A stretch of 64,000 nt of DNA, taken from assembly GCA_945643635.1 (NCBI GenBank), contig CALZFC010000020.1:4316501-4380500 (forward strand). The letters run 5' to 3'. Below are positions 20,586-31,996 of the stretch, piece after piece. The stretch comes from Allodiplogaster sudhausi (Eukaryota; Nematoda; Chromadorea; Rhabditida; Diplogasteridae). The translations under genes and the position numbers were made by a program. The notes beneath the pieces are model-generated. The model was not told where the DNA came from, made no database searches, and worked only from the letters and a program-made list of their open reading frames with translations. Position 1 is the stretch's first letter. Every line of letters begins with the position of its first letter.

Positions 20586-23500
20586 TCGATATTCAGAAAA
20601 AGAACGAGTTCGAAGGGCTGAGAATTTCGAAACGGAAGAAAGAGTGTTTGCCAAGTGGATATGCGGGAAATTCTCTTCCGATCCTGAACTTGCTGAACAA
20701 GTTGCTTCCATTCGCTTGCAGTCCAGTAACCTCTTCACTTGGATTAAGGACGGAATTCTGCTGTGGTGAGGGAGTGTATAAAAATTGTTTTACGTGATTA
20801 AGGACGAAATTCCGTTGGGGTTAGAGAGCGTATTAAAAATATTTCACATTTATCTTTTAGCATTATAGTTATTATTCCAGTTTTTATCTTTTCTTTTAAG
20901 CAAGCTTGTCAATCGGGCCGTACCAAACACGATTGACGAACGAGCAATCAACAAGTCGAACTTGACACTGCGAGCACGGCTGGAAAATGTGACTCTCGCA
21001 CTCATCTCTGCCCAGGCCATAGGATGCAACATCAATGATCATGACTACACGGGTATTGCAATGGGAAACCCTGCAATCGTACTTCGTCTTCTCTGGAAAA
21101 TTATCCGGGTACTTTTTCATCCCTGTGCTTCTGCCATACATATACTTATGTACTCATATCCCGCATATGAATACATACATACTACATTACTTAATATTTA
21201 TCTTTCATAGACTGTGTTGGTCAGCCAACTTGACCTAGTGCGTTGTCCTGGACTCTCTCGACTTCTCCGCGAACATGAGAAGCTTATAAATTTTCGAGCG
21301 CTTTCACACGAGAAGATTCTGTTGCGCTGGGTTAACTACCAACTTTCAGCTGTGGGTTATGATGATATTTGGCAGTCTGCTGTGTCCTGATCGGTTAACA
21401 AGGATTAGGGGGCAATTTACAGGCTGGAGTTGATCGCCAAATGAGTAATTTTGCATCTGACGTTTCGGATTCCGTGATTTACATCGAGCTGCTGCACCAT
21501 ATTGCACCTAGATCATCCTCTGTTACTCGCTCTCCTCTAACAATTCCTTCAAAACGAGAACGAGCAGAGGCAATGCTTGCAATGGCCGAGAAAGTTGATT
21601 GCCGAGAATTCATCACGGCTGCCGATATTGTGAATGGTGCGATTAATTTGGAAACATGTAAATCACGAGGTAGAATCTGTTTTCTAGGTAACTCTATGCT
21701 GAACTTTGCCTTCGTTGCGAACATCTTCAACAAGTACCACAATCTGCAGGATTCTGGCATTAGTGTTGAAGCAGTGGCGGAACCGCGACTGGAGAAGACA
21801 TACCGTAACTGGTTGAATTCACTTGGAGTCGTTCCTCATGTTAACTGCCTGCTCGAAGATCTCCGCAGTGGCGATATCATTTATCAGGTGCTTTTATTTA
21901 TCATGATTCCTGAATCTCTCTAGTTTTTTAGTCGAATTCATATTCATGACTCTCTAAATAATCTTAGGCGCTTTCTCTGGTTTTTCCGAATGAGCCTAAT
22001 TAGGCTGGAGTTGAAACTCAAGCCTAATTCGAATGATTTCCTAATTACAGTACCGCCCAACATCCCGGGGTCATGGATGCAACGGATGCAACGGTTGCAT
22101 CCTTAAGATCCATGCGAATTGTGGCTTGTACAGGCGTCGAACATTTTCCATATTACATTTTTCTAAATGAGAATTTTTTTCTCTATCGACTGAATATATC
22201 CAATTCATAAAATACTCAACTCTTTTACGCGAAGATTTGTGTGCAATGTAAGTCCAAATGATGTGCAAGGAATATTGTGCAAAGCTGTGTAGGGTACTTT
22301 ACTTTAAATCTTGGTAGGTCTCCAAGAATTTTCTTCTTTTTTTGCTGATCTGAGAACTGCAAAGAGGTTATCAGCAGTGCAATTAATGCAGAGGAGGAGG
22401 CAAAAGAAGACTGACAAAATATAGCAAACAAACTGGAAGGAATTGGCACAAAGCGGAATCTAACTCCAGCCCTTCTGCTCATGCTCGGATATGCATACCA
22501 ATTCTCCACTCACCCATATTGTTTTTCAGATCGAAGAATTTTAGCTAGCATTTTGACTTCATTTTTATTAGCTGTTTTCTTTATATACACAACACTTGGT
22601 TATCTCCTAGCCCGGATTAACGAGCAGAGAGTATGAAAACGCCGGCTATCATAGGGTGCGCGCCGGTTTGGACTTAATCACCTTTCTATCGCATCACGGT
22701 CAGGGCGACCGTGGCCTAGCTATGCCAAAAACATATTCAAAATGGCGCGAGAATTTAAGAATTTTGAATTCGGTTGGGTGATCTTCTGAAATATTTCTGG
22801 CCAGTCCGAAAACGAAAATGGTCTGATGGTTTCTAATGATATGCACTGGGTGTGGTAGACAAGACCTCCACTGTTGTTTACAAATCAATTGGGAGTGGCA
22901 AACATTTGTGCCATGGTGGCTGGTTGGTTGTGGCTTACATGGCTAGTGTAACCTGCGAGAGATCGGTTCCGCCACGTTTAACGTTTTGCACAGTCGGTTT
23001 TTTACAAACCTCCCTACAATTAGATTATTTTTTTTGCTTGGAATCCTTATGGCCAGAAATATTTCAGAAGATCACCCAACCGAATTCAAAATTCTTAAAT
23101 TTTCGCGCCATTTTGAATATATTTTTGGAATAGCTACGCCACGGTCGTCCTGACCGTGATACGATAGAAAGATGATTAAGTCCAAACCGGCGCGCACCCT
23201 ATGATAGCCGGCGTTTTCATACTCTCTGCTCGTTAATCCGGGCTAGGAGATAACCAAGTGTTGTGTGTATAAAGAAAACAGCTAATAAAAATGAAGTCAA
23301 AATGCTAGCTAAAATTCTTTGATCTGAAAAACAACATGGGTGAGTGGAGAATTGGTATGCATATCCGAGAATGAGCAGAAGGGCTGGAGTTCGATTCCGC
23401 TTTGTGCCAATTCCTTCCAGTTTTTTTTTTTATATTTTGTCGGTCTTCTTTTGTCTCCTCCTCTGCATTAATTGCACTGCTGATAACCTCTTTGCAGTTC

Positions 23501-26500
23501 TCAGATCAGCAAAAAAAGAAGAAAATTCTTGGAAACCTACCAAGATTTAAAGTAAAGTACCCTACACAGCTTTGCACAATATTCCTTGCACACCATTTGG
23601 ACTTACATTGCACACAAATCTTCGCGTAAAAGAGTTGAGTATTTTATGAATTGGATATATTCAGTCGATAGAGAAAAAAATTCTCATTTCGAAAAATGTA
23701 ATATGGAAAATGTTCAACGCCTGTACAAGCCATAATTCGCATGGATCTTAAGGATGCAACCGTTGCATCCGTTGCATCCATGACCCCTGGATGTTGGGCG
23801 GTACTGTAGTGTAGGTTCTTTCTAGCCTAAACATTTTTGGTGAGAAACTACAGTAAGCATATGAAGCGGGTGAGGTCGAGAAATTCGAATTTTGTGCTCA
23901 GAGAAATAAAGCGCAGCAACCATGCCCAGTTGTTGTTTCTTGTTTAAGTCATGATGTTCTTTTATAACTAGAACTATTTTTCATTATGTCAGATGGAACG
24001 ACGATACAACAGCGAGAATCGTCGCCGGAATCTTGTGAGAGATGCGATCAGCCGTGCAGAAGACGTTTTTGGCGAATCCAGTCGTGCTTCGAAGAGGAAG
24101 ATAGCGGATGGATTAGAAGAAGAAGAAGAAGTGGATGTTGTAGGCTCGGAACATGAAGAGTGGAACAACGACGAGGATTTGGCGGATGAGCAAGGGCCTT
24201 CAGAAGATGCTTGTAAGTTATTTTATTTGTTTCTTATTTCTTCATTTTTATCGTTCATTTTCGCCATTTTTTTATACTTTTTTAAATGGCTATTATTGTA
24301 TTGTGCTTACTTTTTTACGCAATGCTTTTCATTCAGTTACTTCCACTATCCGTCTCGCGGACACGCCATCTGAAGTCTTAGGGCAACTGCAACATCTCAT
24401 CGACAGCGCTTTCAGCAAATCGAGTCAGTTTGGTGTATAATCATTCGAGAATGCATCGGATGTACAGTAATGTAATTTGTGTTGTATGGTCAGGCTTGAA
24501 GTTGTACTTTTCCTGCCACTCTACTCCACACGAAGCGTTTATGAGAACGTTTCTTAATAATAGAGCACACCTCGCGCACACTCTAATTATTTGTACTCGA
24601 TGTGCTCTTGACATTCCGAGGTTTGCGTTCATAGTCCTTCATTTAAATTAGCATAGCTATTTTTTCCCCAGATGTTCATGCATTGACGGCCCGGCAAAGT
24701 CAACTGTTAAGCTGGCGGATATCCCGCAAATAGTGAATCGACTTTTGAGCGCACACTATTCCCACATTAGCCATCTCCACGACGCTATTGCGTCGGGTTC
24801 CATTCTGAGTACTCCGCTCTCTTGGCCATACTTTCAGCAGAGAGTGAAAAGTACAGGCAGTACTGTTCAACCAGTTTTGTCTCAAGTTGGGATGGCGTAA
24901 AACTGAAAGGGCACTCAAGGTTAGATAGTGTGTTCATGCATAGTATATTAGTTGCGAATTATTTAAATTTAGACAAAAATGTTGGCCTCTGGGACTCATG
25001 TCGCTAGACTTGGACGATGGTCACCGCGCTAGGGAGGGATCAGTTGCCTTGGCTGCCATTTACTTCGGCGACATTGAACCATCCACAGCAGTCCACGATA
25101 GGCTGCTTCGATACGTTGTAAACGATCTCGAAGGGTATCGGTTTTGGAATGGAATCGAAATTGACTCCAAAGTTGTAACAGCTGCTTGTGATGACCCGGT
25201 AAAAGCAACATATCTTGAAATAAGTTTAGTAAATGGATAACCTAGGCGCGACGTAAGATCTTTGGCATGCGCCATCACTCTTCAAGTGGCTCCTGCTTCT
25301 ACTGTTTCGATACTGGGACAAGGGTGAAACTTCACCCGCCAGGAACAACCAGATGGATTTAGGAGTTCTTGTTTTAAACATCTGTTAATCATTTTTCACA
25401 ATAGATTTTTACTCATAATTAAAAAAAGGGCTAGATGCTGCCTTATTGCCTGTTTAGGCAACGGAGACATTCGCGACATATTCGACTCCTGCAGTTCCAT
25501 GACTAATTCGCTCAGACTGGTCGTCAAGCATGTTGCTCTTCATTCTATCGAGGAGGTTCGGTTCAATCCTGCCCTCACTTGTATTATTTCATTGTTTAAA
25601 TAACGAAATTTCAAAAATTTTAATTTTTTCTGTGAGCTAAGGTCCTGCCGCTGAGTCAACGTCACCTCTACACTATCGCAAACAAGCCCCAGCGCGGACT
25701 GACTGCGATCCTTTCGAAGGTCCTCAACGCGTTTGTCGGTGTGTTAATTTTAGTCTACTTAAAACAGTGTATGTTAGTCTAGAAGTCATTTTCCACATCA
25801 GACGCATTCCTCATGGTCATCGTGTTCTCCGGCCGCACTGATCTGAACAAGAAGGATATTGAGGAATCTGTCTGCACTCTCTGGTCACACTATTGGACCT
25901 ATGCAACGTTAGCCGTTAAAAATTTTCATTTCTCAACACATCTATCTCTCTTTCTCTTTTATTCAGAACGAAGGCAAGATCTGATCTCCAGAAGAGCCGC
26001 TCTGCAGCCACCGGTAACGGTAGGGACATCAATGAAGAGGGCCAGTAAAGTCAGCCAAAGTGCCCTTCTTTGTCCCACTCCTACTTTATTATTTTTCTTA
26101 AAATCTGTTATAAACCGGTGCTAGCATATGCAATTCCTACTTATGAACCGGTGCTAGCATGTCCTTTCCAATTTTTAATTAATTTATTTCCTCATTCCCA
26201 AATACTGTTAAATTTCTCACTCTGTTATGAACCGGTGCTTAGGAGTTTTGCAATTCTTTATTCGTTGTAATGCATAATTTAACGATTTATGCTTGTTAAT
26301 GTACGTTTTAAGGCAACAGATAAAGTTTGCGAAGTGTGCCTAATTAGGCTTAAAGTGAGTCCTAATTATGAGGATTCAAAGCCTAATTATAATATCGTCG
26401 AGCCTAATAAGTGACCAGTAGGTTCTAAGATCGCTCCGATTAGGTTCGATTTCAACCTAATAAGGGTCATTCTGAAAAACCAGAGTTCTGTATTTGCATT

Positions 26501-27406
26501 GTTACATCACTTACGGCCATAATTTACAGAACGAATTTTGCTTCTGCCTTTACTTCCATGTAAATATGTATGTACAGTTCGTTTGCTTTTTAGCTCTACG
26601 ATATAATCAAACCCAGCACCACATGTTTTGTCAAGACTCTGTATCGCATTGGTGGAAAGTTGCGTCCAAGCAGAAACTGCGAATATGCAGTTGAGTTAGG
26701 GAAGAAGTTGCATTTCTGCATGTGGTTTATTCATGGAAGCGCTCTACGTCATGGCCATAAAGACACAGCTCTCAGTCAGTCTTTTTTGCTCGAAACAAAT
26801 GTTATATGTACATTCATATTGCATTTAGCTCTCATGAAGCGACTTATGCATGAGTATGCTCAAGAAGTATTGGCTCCTAGCCGGGAATGTGGCAATCGGA
26901 TACGTAATTTTACTGATCTCTTCTATTGGGTCAACAAGAAGGTACAATACATTATTATATATCTCCATTTTTTTCTCTATTACTTATTTCGCTGTCCTTT
27001 TTCCCAGCTGGAGTCCTCGGATAAGGCTTCTCGCATTCGCCTCTTCCATTCATCGACCAAAGAGCAGATCTCAAGCGCGGTTGTCATTCTCGATTTCATC
27101 GACTCCATTTGCCCGAACGTAGTCGATTTTTCGCCAATTGGAAGCGATAAAATGAAAAATGCCAACTACGCAATTGCATGTGCAAGGAAAATCGGCGCCA
27201 ATGTTCACGCATTGCCAGAGGATGTGGTTGAGGTGAGAAAATAGCTTTAGGATTGACGACTTGTCAAACCTTTTAATAATAAATCTGCGGATTGAGGTAA
27301 ACGACGAAATGGTGACAGCCCTCTTTGAATGCCTAGTAGCCAGAGCATTTGCGCCCGATCTTCGACGACCAGCACTGGGACACGGTGAACAAGTAGATGC
27401 TTAGAT
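20586..27406 (+). CDS. plastin/fimbrin-like actin-bundling protein (calponin-homology domains)
   Basis: The exons match plastin CH domains in order. About 20600-20757 encodes FETEERVFAKWICGKF. 20898-21115 encodes NTIDERAINKSNL and LALISAQAIGCNIND. 21211-21382 encodes ALSHEKILLRWVNYQL. 21424-21889 encodes NFASDVSDSVIYIELLHHIA, FITAADIV and LNFAFVANIFNKYH. About 26640-27403 encodes NCEYAVELGKK, VVILDFIDSIC, NYAIACARKIGANV and ALPEDVVEV, then the stop. Introns of about 41 nt (21383-21423) and 51 nt (ending TTTTCTAG) are needed to keep the frame. Plastins crosslink F-actin. No EF-hands are visible at the N-terminus, and about 16 residues before NCEYAVE (the VDWxxVNKPPY loop) seem missing. One intron of about 4.7 kb contains inserted elements and a nested gene. 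Confidence 0.82.
22048..23806. mobile_element. Tc1/mariner-style foldback element, 756-bp arms
   Basis: It starts CAGTACCGCCCAACATCC, ends with the reverse complement, and is flanked by TA on both sides (22046-22047 and 23807-23808), the target-site signature of Tc1/mariner elements. The arms (22048-22803 and 23052-23806) match by eye with only scattered differences, around a unique centre of about 248 bp. No transposase frame is present, so it is non-autonomous. Transcribed as part of the plastin intron it would fold into a very long hairpin. The arms contain a GAGTTCGATTCC box like a tRNA B box (23387-23398 and its mirror). Confidence 0.85.
23993..26048 (+). CDS. unrecognised multi-exon gene nested in the plastin intron
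   Basis: Plausible exons on the plus strand: 23993-24210 (ATG, MERRYNSENRRRNL, then a strongly acidic tract LEEEEEVDVV and EHEEWNNDEDLADEQ), 24335-24431 (IRLADTPSEVLGQLQHLIDS), a segment around 24670-24930, 25010-25200 (GSVALAAIYFGDIEP and YVVNDLEGYRFWNGIE), 25459-25556 (GDIRDIFDSC and LVVKHVALHSIEE), 25642-25738 (LPLSQRHLYTIANKPQRGL) and 25803 onward (AFLMVIVFSGRTDLNKKDI), ending NGRDINEEGQ and stop. The product would be soluble, acidic at the N-terminus and helical after it. I do not recognise the family. Splicing around 24.45-25.0 kb is uncertain, so it may be a decayed or captured gene. Confidence 0.4.
26105..26240. repeat. three copies of a short ACCGGTGCTAGCAT motif
   Basis: Copies of (tatga)accggtgctagcat occur near 26114 and 26147, and a shortened one (accggtgctta) near 26229, just after the stop of the nested gene. 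Confidence 0.6.
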
Positions 27407-28015
27407 AAAGCAGAATTTCCACATTGAATCCGTATTGTTATGTTATCTTTTTTATTCGATCTTACACTTTCATCATGTTTTATTTCTAAATGAAAACTTT
27501 GCTTACTGATTGTTCCAAAGTATTTACTAAAAAAATATTGGCTTTACGATTGAGTTTTTCGCAGATTCTCAATTTTCGAGCAACAAACCAAACACTGTTG
27601 TTAGTGAACCAATATCATCATCGCAAAATGTATTTTCATGACACGACATTCAAAATTCATTTTATTTATTCGCGAGAAAACATGAAACCTGCCTCGTTGG
27701 ATTGGCATAACAAATGATATAATTGAAAAAGTTATACACGCAATTTTTTGGTATTTTCAAAAGCGCGGGACGACAGAAATTTACTTAAAAAAAGAAGTTT
27801 TGGCTTAGTACGGTAAATAATAAAATGTTAGCGAATCGATCGTGAGGGCGCGAAGCAGTTCTAATTCAAATTTCCTTTATAGCGTTTGAATAGCATCTTA
27901 CAATTAGGAGGTTTTCAATAATCATAATATTTGCAAATTTCGTCAGTGCGAGCGCAGCGAGTCTAGGCAGTTTGTACTGAGTATAAAAACTACTGTACAT
28001 CAGATTCACTCGCGA
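27407..28015. other. convergent intergenic region, plastin / TDP1
   Basis: This AT-rich stretch lies between the plastin stop and the TDP1 stop. No exon was recognised on either strand. In particular, the usual C-terminal TDP1 segment (WNIPY...HGNMW) was not found here. Confidence 0.5.
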
Positions 28016-30209
28016 AGAGACTCGTGAAGAATATCCACATACCATGGCTTGTCATCTTTCTGGTATTTGCAGAGAGGATAATCGTAGGGGAGGAGGAAGC
28101 GGTCGCGGTCGAAGAGTAGAACACCCAGCTCGAAGGAACGAATCTAAAAATTCATAACTAAAAGGTTTAAGAATAGAACAAGTAAGGATTATAACAAGAA
28201 TTAATAAATACCATAATAACAAGAATACCATAAGCTGCGATCCGTTCTTCTGCTCCTCGCCCCAGGCAGCCTTAGAGAGATTTGCACTGGTGACAGCCAT
28301 CCATTCCAACTGGCGAGTCGTGCTGTCGAATTGACAATACGTCTGCAATCAATAGAGATCTATTAATTTCTAATCAATTTCCCGATTTCTCTAGAAGTGC
28401 AAAATATGTTTTATTGGTATGAATATTGGAAAGATTCCCGATGCGTCGGATTCAGGGATGGTCAAAACCAGGCCCGGGCTCGGCCCGCTTTGATCATCCC
28501 TGGTCGGATTAGCTATTTAAAAAATGCCTAGATAATTAGCAACAAGAGGAATAAAAACAAAACCTTGACATGGGGCATGGCTCGACTGCGGCCGAGTCGC
28601 TCACTTCTCCACTTGCACATGGACGAGATCAGCCAAGGCTGCTTCTCCCCCGTTGCCCTTGAGTACGGTAGAGATGAGCCGGAAGCCAGCCCAATCATGC
28701 TGCCCCGCACGTCCTCTTCCGTTGGGTACACCAGCATTAGTCTTGAACAAACATCTCGTCTCATCATTCTCTTCATTCGTATATGACCTTTACAACTCCT
28801 GCATACCTTTGGCTTTCTCTGCCCTCTCTCCGTAGAAGTTCAAAACCTTCTTTCACCTCGAGTTCTTGGCTGCACCTCCTGCAGTGAGAGAAGAGAGGAA
28901 GGGCCCATGCATCCATGCCTCTGGCCTTCCCCCGAGAGATCCAATTGAGCTGGCCTGGCAGACGAGAAGCTTTGTCTCTCCTTGCGAGCCGTATGATAGG
29001 GAAGAAGTAGATGAGGCCTGGGAAGAGCTCGTGGTGTCAAGTCCTGAATGGGCTTTTCGATGAGCCTCCAGCAACGAGCGCAGACGAAGATGTCCCACCT
29101 AAATAATCATTCAATTGATATCATAACAGGCTTAGCATTCAAGAAACGCATTTGAAGAACATGGCCGAACCTGAAGCAGAGAACTAAACATTCAGACACA
29201 CCTGTTTCATAGAAGCGCCCGTGTGATATCCAGGAGTAGAGAACAAAAGTCGATCGCCGTGCTCTTCGAACTTGGCATACTTTAATCGTTCCTTCCAGTA
29301 GTCCAGTTGTGGCATCTTCCCGTATCGATTGAGATAGTCGAGGAGGTCGGCAGAGAGAAGAGACGATGTTGTGGCTTCATGATCCTGTAGCTGACCGGTA
29401 GTGTAGTAGAAGAGTTGTGTCTTCGTCTCCCAGTCGCCTAGAAATAGCCATGCGAAGTGAAGTAACTCTTAGCGTCTAGTCCGTACCGAAATATTAAAAG
29501 AGCCTACTAACTCGGAACAAGGTTGGACGTGGAGATGACCACGTGGATAGCCTTGTCCGACTCGAAGAGCGACAGCTTGCTGTGATGAGTCCCATATGGA
29601 AGAGGAAGATCAACGCCGACAACCGAAACATTCTCAAGCTTCCGTTTAGAGACCTGAAAAGAGGGAGCGTAGTTTCTGCTGCCAATGAGAACATCAAATG
29701 AGGGCAGAGCGAATGGTTACATACGCACTGACTTCAGCAGTCAGCCACTTCGAATCACTGCCCATTTTCTTCCCAACAACCAGAGTCATTGGGTAGGATG
29801 AGAATGACTTGGGATATTGTCTAAAATAATCAAGAACTATTGAAAGATACAATTTGTGTAAAGATGCGAGAATGTATAAAATAATCTGATAATACACCAA
29901 CTCCATGAGCCATTCGATGTCAATCATGAAACTGAAGTGGAGAGACAAAATAGGGCGTATCCTCTCAACAAGTTCGGATAATGAGAATGCTTGCTCATTG
30001 AAAGCGTGAGGAAGGACTTCTAGCTGAAAATCAGAGACAACATACGGAGTTGATCCAGCATCCCAACAATTCCATCAAAAAGGGTCAAAGATTACCTTGT
30101 TCAAGAATAGATGGCCACTTGCTAACTCCTTCGAAGCACGGGGTCGCTTATTCCCTCTCTCTTCAGACAGCAATATCGGCGCGCCTCTCTTCCTCACCTC
30201 TCCGGCCAT
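28016..30209 (-). CDS. TDP1: tyrosyl-DNA phosphodiesterase 1
   Basis: This nuclear enzyme hydrolyses 3'-phosphotyrosyl bonds left by stalled topoisomerase I. The start MAGEVRKRGAPILLSEE at 30209 precedes nine or so exons. LPHAFNEQAFSLSEL and DIEWLMEL lie at 30.0-29.9 kb. The first HKD site, HHSKLSLFESD, with VVISTSNLVPS, lies at about 29.65-29.51 kb. DYWKERLKYAKFEEHGDRLL lies at 29.4-29.2 kb and VGHLRLRSLLEAH at 29.1 kb. YPTEEDVRGS and the second HKD site, AMPHVK, lie at 28.74-28.56 kb. VTSANLSKAAWGEEQKNGSQ lies at 28.34-28.23 kb, and SFELGVLLFDRDRF at 28.14 kb. The end reads DKPWYVDILHESLRE instead of the family's WNIPY...W tail, unless a distal exon is missed. It is the last gene of an operon-like row, 253 bp after PRPK. 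Confidence 0.9.
28453..28502. mobile_element. 50-bp hAT-type mini-MITE with 8-bp target duplication
   Basis: It begins CAGGGATGGTCAAA and ends TTTGATCATCCCTG, inverted repeats matching at 13 of 14 positions in hAT style (CAGGG...). A perfect direct duplication, GTCGGATT, flanks it at 28445-28452 and 28503-28510. It lies in a TDP1 intron. The G+C-rich core (ggcccgggctcggcccg) completes the hairpin. Confidence 0.85.
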
Positions 30210-30462
30210 ACCGAGCTGCAACTCAATTCATCACTGGCTTAACACGAAGTTACCCTCCAGCAGATATCCAAGACTGATTGATTACAGCATTTCTTGCTGA
30301 CAAATAAGAACTCTTTAAGAATAAATTTATTTAAAAGGTAAAAAATGGGCAATCCAAGAAATTTAATTACAATTGGAATAAATGATGTAACAATAATAAG
30401 TTACTCAAAATGCTGGCGGAATAGATGCCTAAACAAAGACTTTGCAAAATGATCTGCTTCCA

Positions 30463-31837
30463 TTAGCCAGTCATATCCCTCTTCCTGCCCCTAAGCCTGA
30501 TCTCGTTGAGCTTCGCAATGACAGCATTTCCATGTTTCTTGCCAGCTCCGATGTATCCATCGAAGAATGCCTTGAGAAGAGCCTCCACTCCAATGTGGGT
30601 GGACGCCACAGATCGCTCCCACACGTACAAGTCCACGCCCTTCTCTTCTGCTGTTACCTACAATTGCCAAGATTAGGAAAATGATTATGCTAGAAAGCTC
30701 TGAGACAATTCATGAGCTATTTTACTCCTTGTTCATCCATTATTGTTAATGCTTTTCCACGAGGAGTACACAAAGAAGAACTCTTACAATTATCACCCCT
30801 TAACTAAAAGAAAAGAGCCTTTCTTATCTTCGGTAAAAAAAAGAGTAAGGACCTTAGCTTGAGTCGCAAGACCAAAGTCGATGAAGCAGACTCGTGAAGG
30901 GTCGTCATGCCGGAGAAGGATGTTGGATGTGGTCAGGTCGCCATGGATGAGGCTGCCTTGGTGCATCTTCGCGACGGACTCTCCCAGGAGATGGCCAAGG
31001 CGCTCCAGGCTCTCCTACATCATACACATCATGCAATTCATTATTAGAGAAGGAATATCTAAACTAACCTTTAATCAAATAAGTTGGTTGAAAACACAGA
31101 TGGATTCTGATATTTCAGAAGGGTCTCGGAGCAAAAAATTTTTTTCACCATCACTGAAAAAATCACGCTACCATTTTTTTTAATAAGACATTTTTTTAAA
31201 ATTGAAGGTCGAAAGAGGAAGGCGAGTAGCACTCAGAAGAAGAATGAAGAGGGTGACTATAAATAACAAGCAAAAAGGATGTTCTGGTGTGAGCAATAAA
31301 AAAAACCAACACGGAAATCTTCCTCGCTCTTTTCTTGTCTCGCCTGTTCAATCCAGTTCTTTGCAGAACACCCAGCGACTCTCTCCAAGATCACTTCATT
31401 CGTGTCTTCATTCACAAAGTAGACCACCGGAGTGTCAACGCCGAGCTGAAGCAGATTGATACGATTTTTCACGATTTTCTGATGAATTGTACCTGTCTCG
31501 CTTTGGCCATCCCTTTGAGCTCAGCCTTGACACGTGCTTTGTTTAGTCTGATATCCAGAGTGGGGTGCCGGTAGGATTTCGAAAATCTTCAATTAGGCAG
31601 TATCCAGCAAAACACAAACCAAACAGGAAACCGCAAATTCTTAATTGCATTTAGAGACAAGCATAAAGTAGCAGACCTCTGCTTTACGATGGCGGGTTTG
31701 CCCAAGAAAACAGCTTCGAAGATTCGCGCCTCGGCTCCTTGGCAGAAGGGTTCTTCGTTCTTTGAGTAATCGAAGCCTGGTTCCGGTGTCCCGTCCTCCA
31801 CATCCACTTCTTCAGTCTCCATCTTCGACTCTGCCAT
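30463..31837 (-). CDS. TP53RK: PRPK/Bud32 kinase of the KEOPS complex
   Basis: This small atypical kinase/ATPase of the KEOPS complex is required for the t6A modification of ANN-reading tRNAs. Exons read from MAESKMETEEVD (31837). The first has FCQGAEARIFEAVFLGKPAI. About 31575-31490 has SYRHPTLDIRLNKARVKAEL. About 31470-31315 has DTPVVYFVNEDTNEVILE. 31017-30854 has the catalytic loop HGDLTTSNILL and CFIDFGLA, where IDFG replaces DFG as usual in Bud32. 30658-30463 has EKGVDLYVWERS and the C-terminal LRGRKRDMTG that contacts its partner. Length and domain order fit the family, with no break. It is 159 bp downstream of TSR3 and 253 bp upstream of TDP1 on the same strand. An upstream in-frame ATG exists at 31867. 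Confidence 0.93.
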
Positions 31838-31996
31838 TCTGCTCCCTGAAACTTTATAGTTTTGCATTTAGAACATTATTACGCGTGAAAACAACGAACA
31901 TGCGACATAACAGTTATCACGGTCAACAAACATCAATATATATCTCGTCACGACATTCGTCACGATATTATATCTCGAATTGTCTGCTCAAGTCTA

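Larger units (their letters stand above)
21975..26485. mobile_element. candidate 4.5-kb inverted-repeat-bounded element in the plastin intron
   Basis: The left edge (CTCTGGTTTTTCCGAATGA, from 21975) recurs inverted at the right edge (ending 26485, with one mismatch over the first 19 bases). Both sides continue into clusters of cctaattaggct-like palindromic motifs (21990-22045 and 26330-26460). Between them lie a Tc1-style foldback element and a multi-exon gene of unknown family. The host sequence outside both edges is plastin intron. No target duplication is clear. I infer a large non-standard transposon or a captured gene cassette. Confidence 0.4.

Noticed and set aside
22225..23629. Mirror-image frames MENWYAYP...RRAGVRFRF in both arms of the Tc1-style element
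   Set aside because: They have no start context, family or conserved domain, and exist twice only because the arms are inverted copies. The shared GAGTTCGATTCC looks tRNA-like rather than coding.
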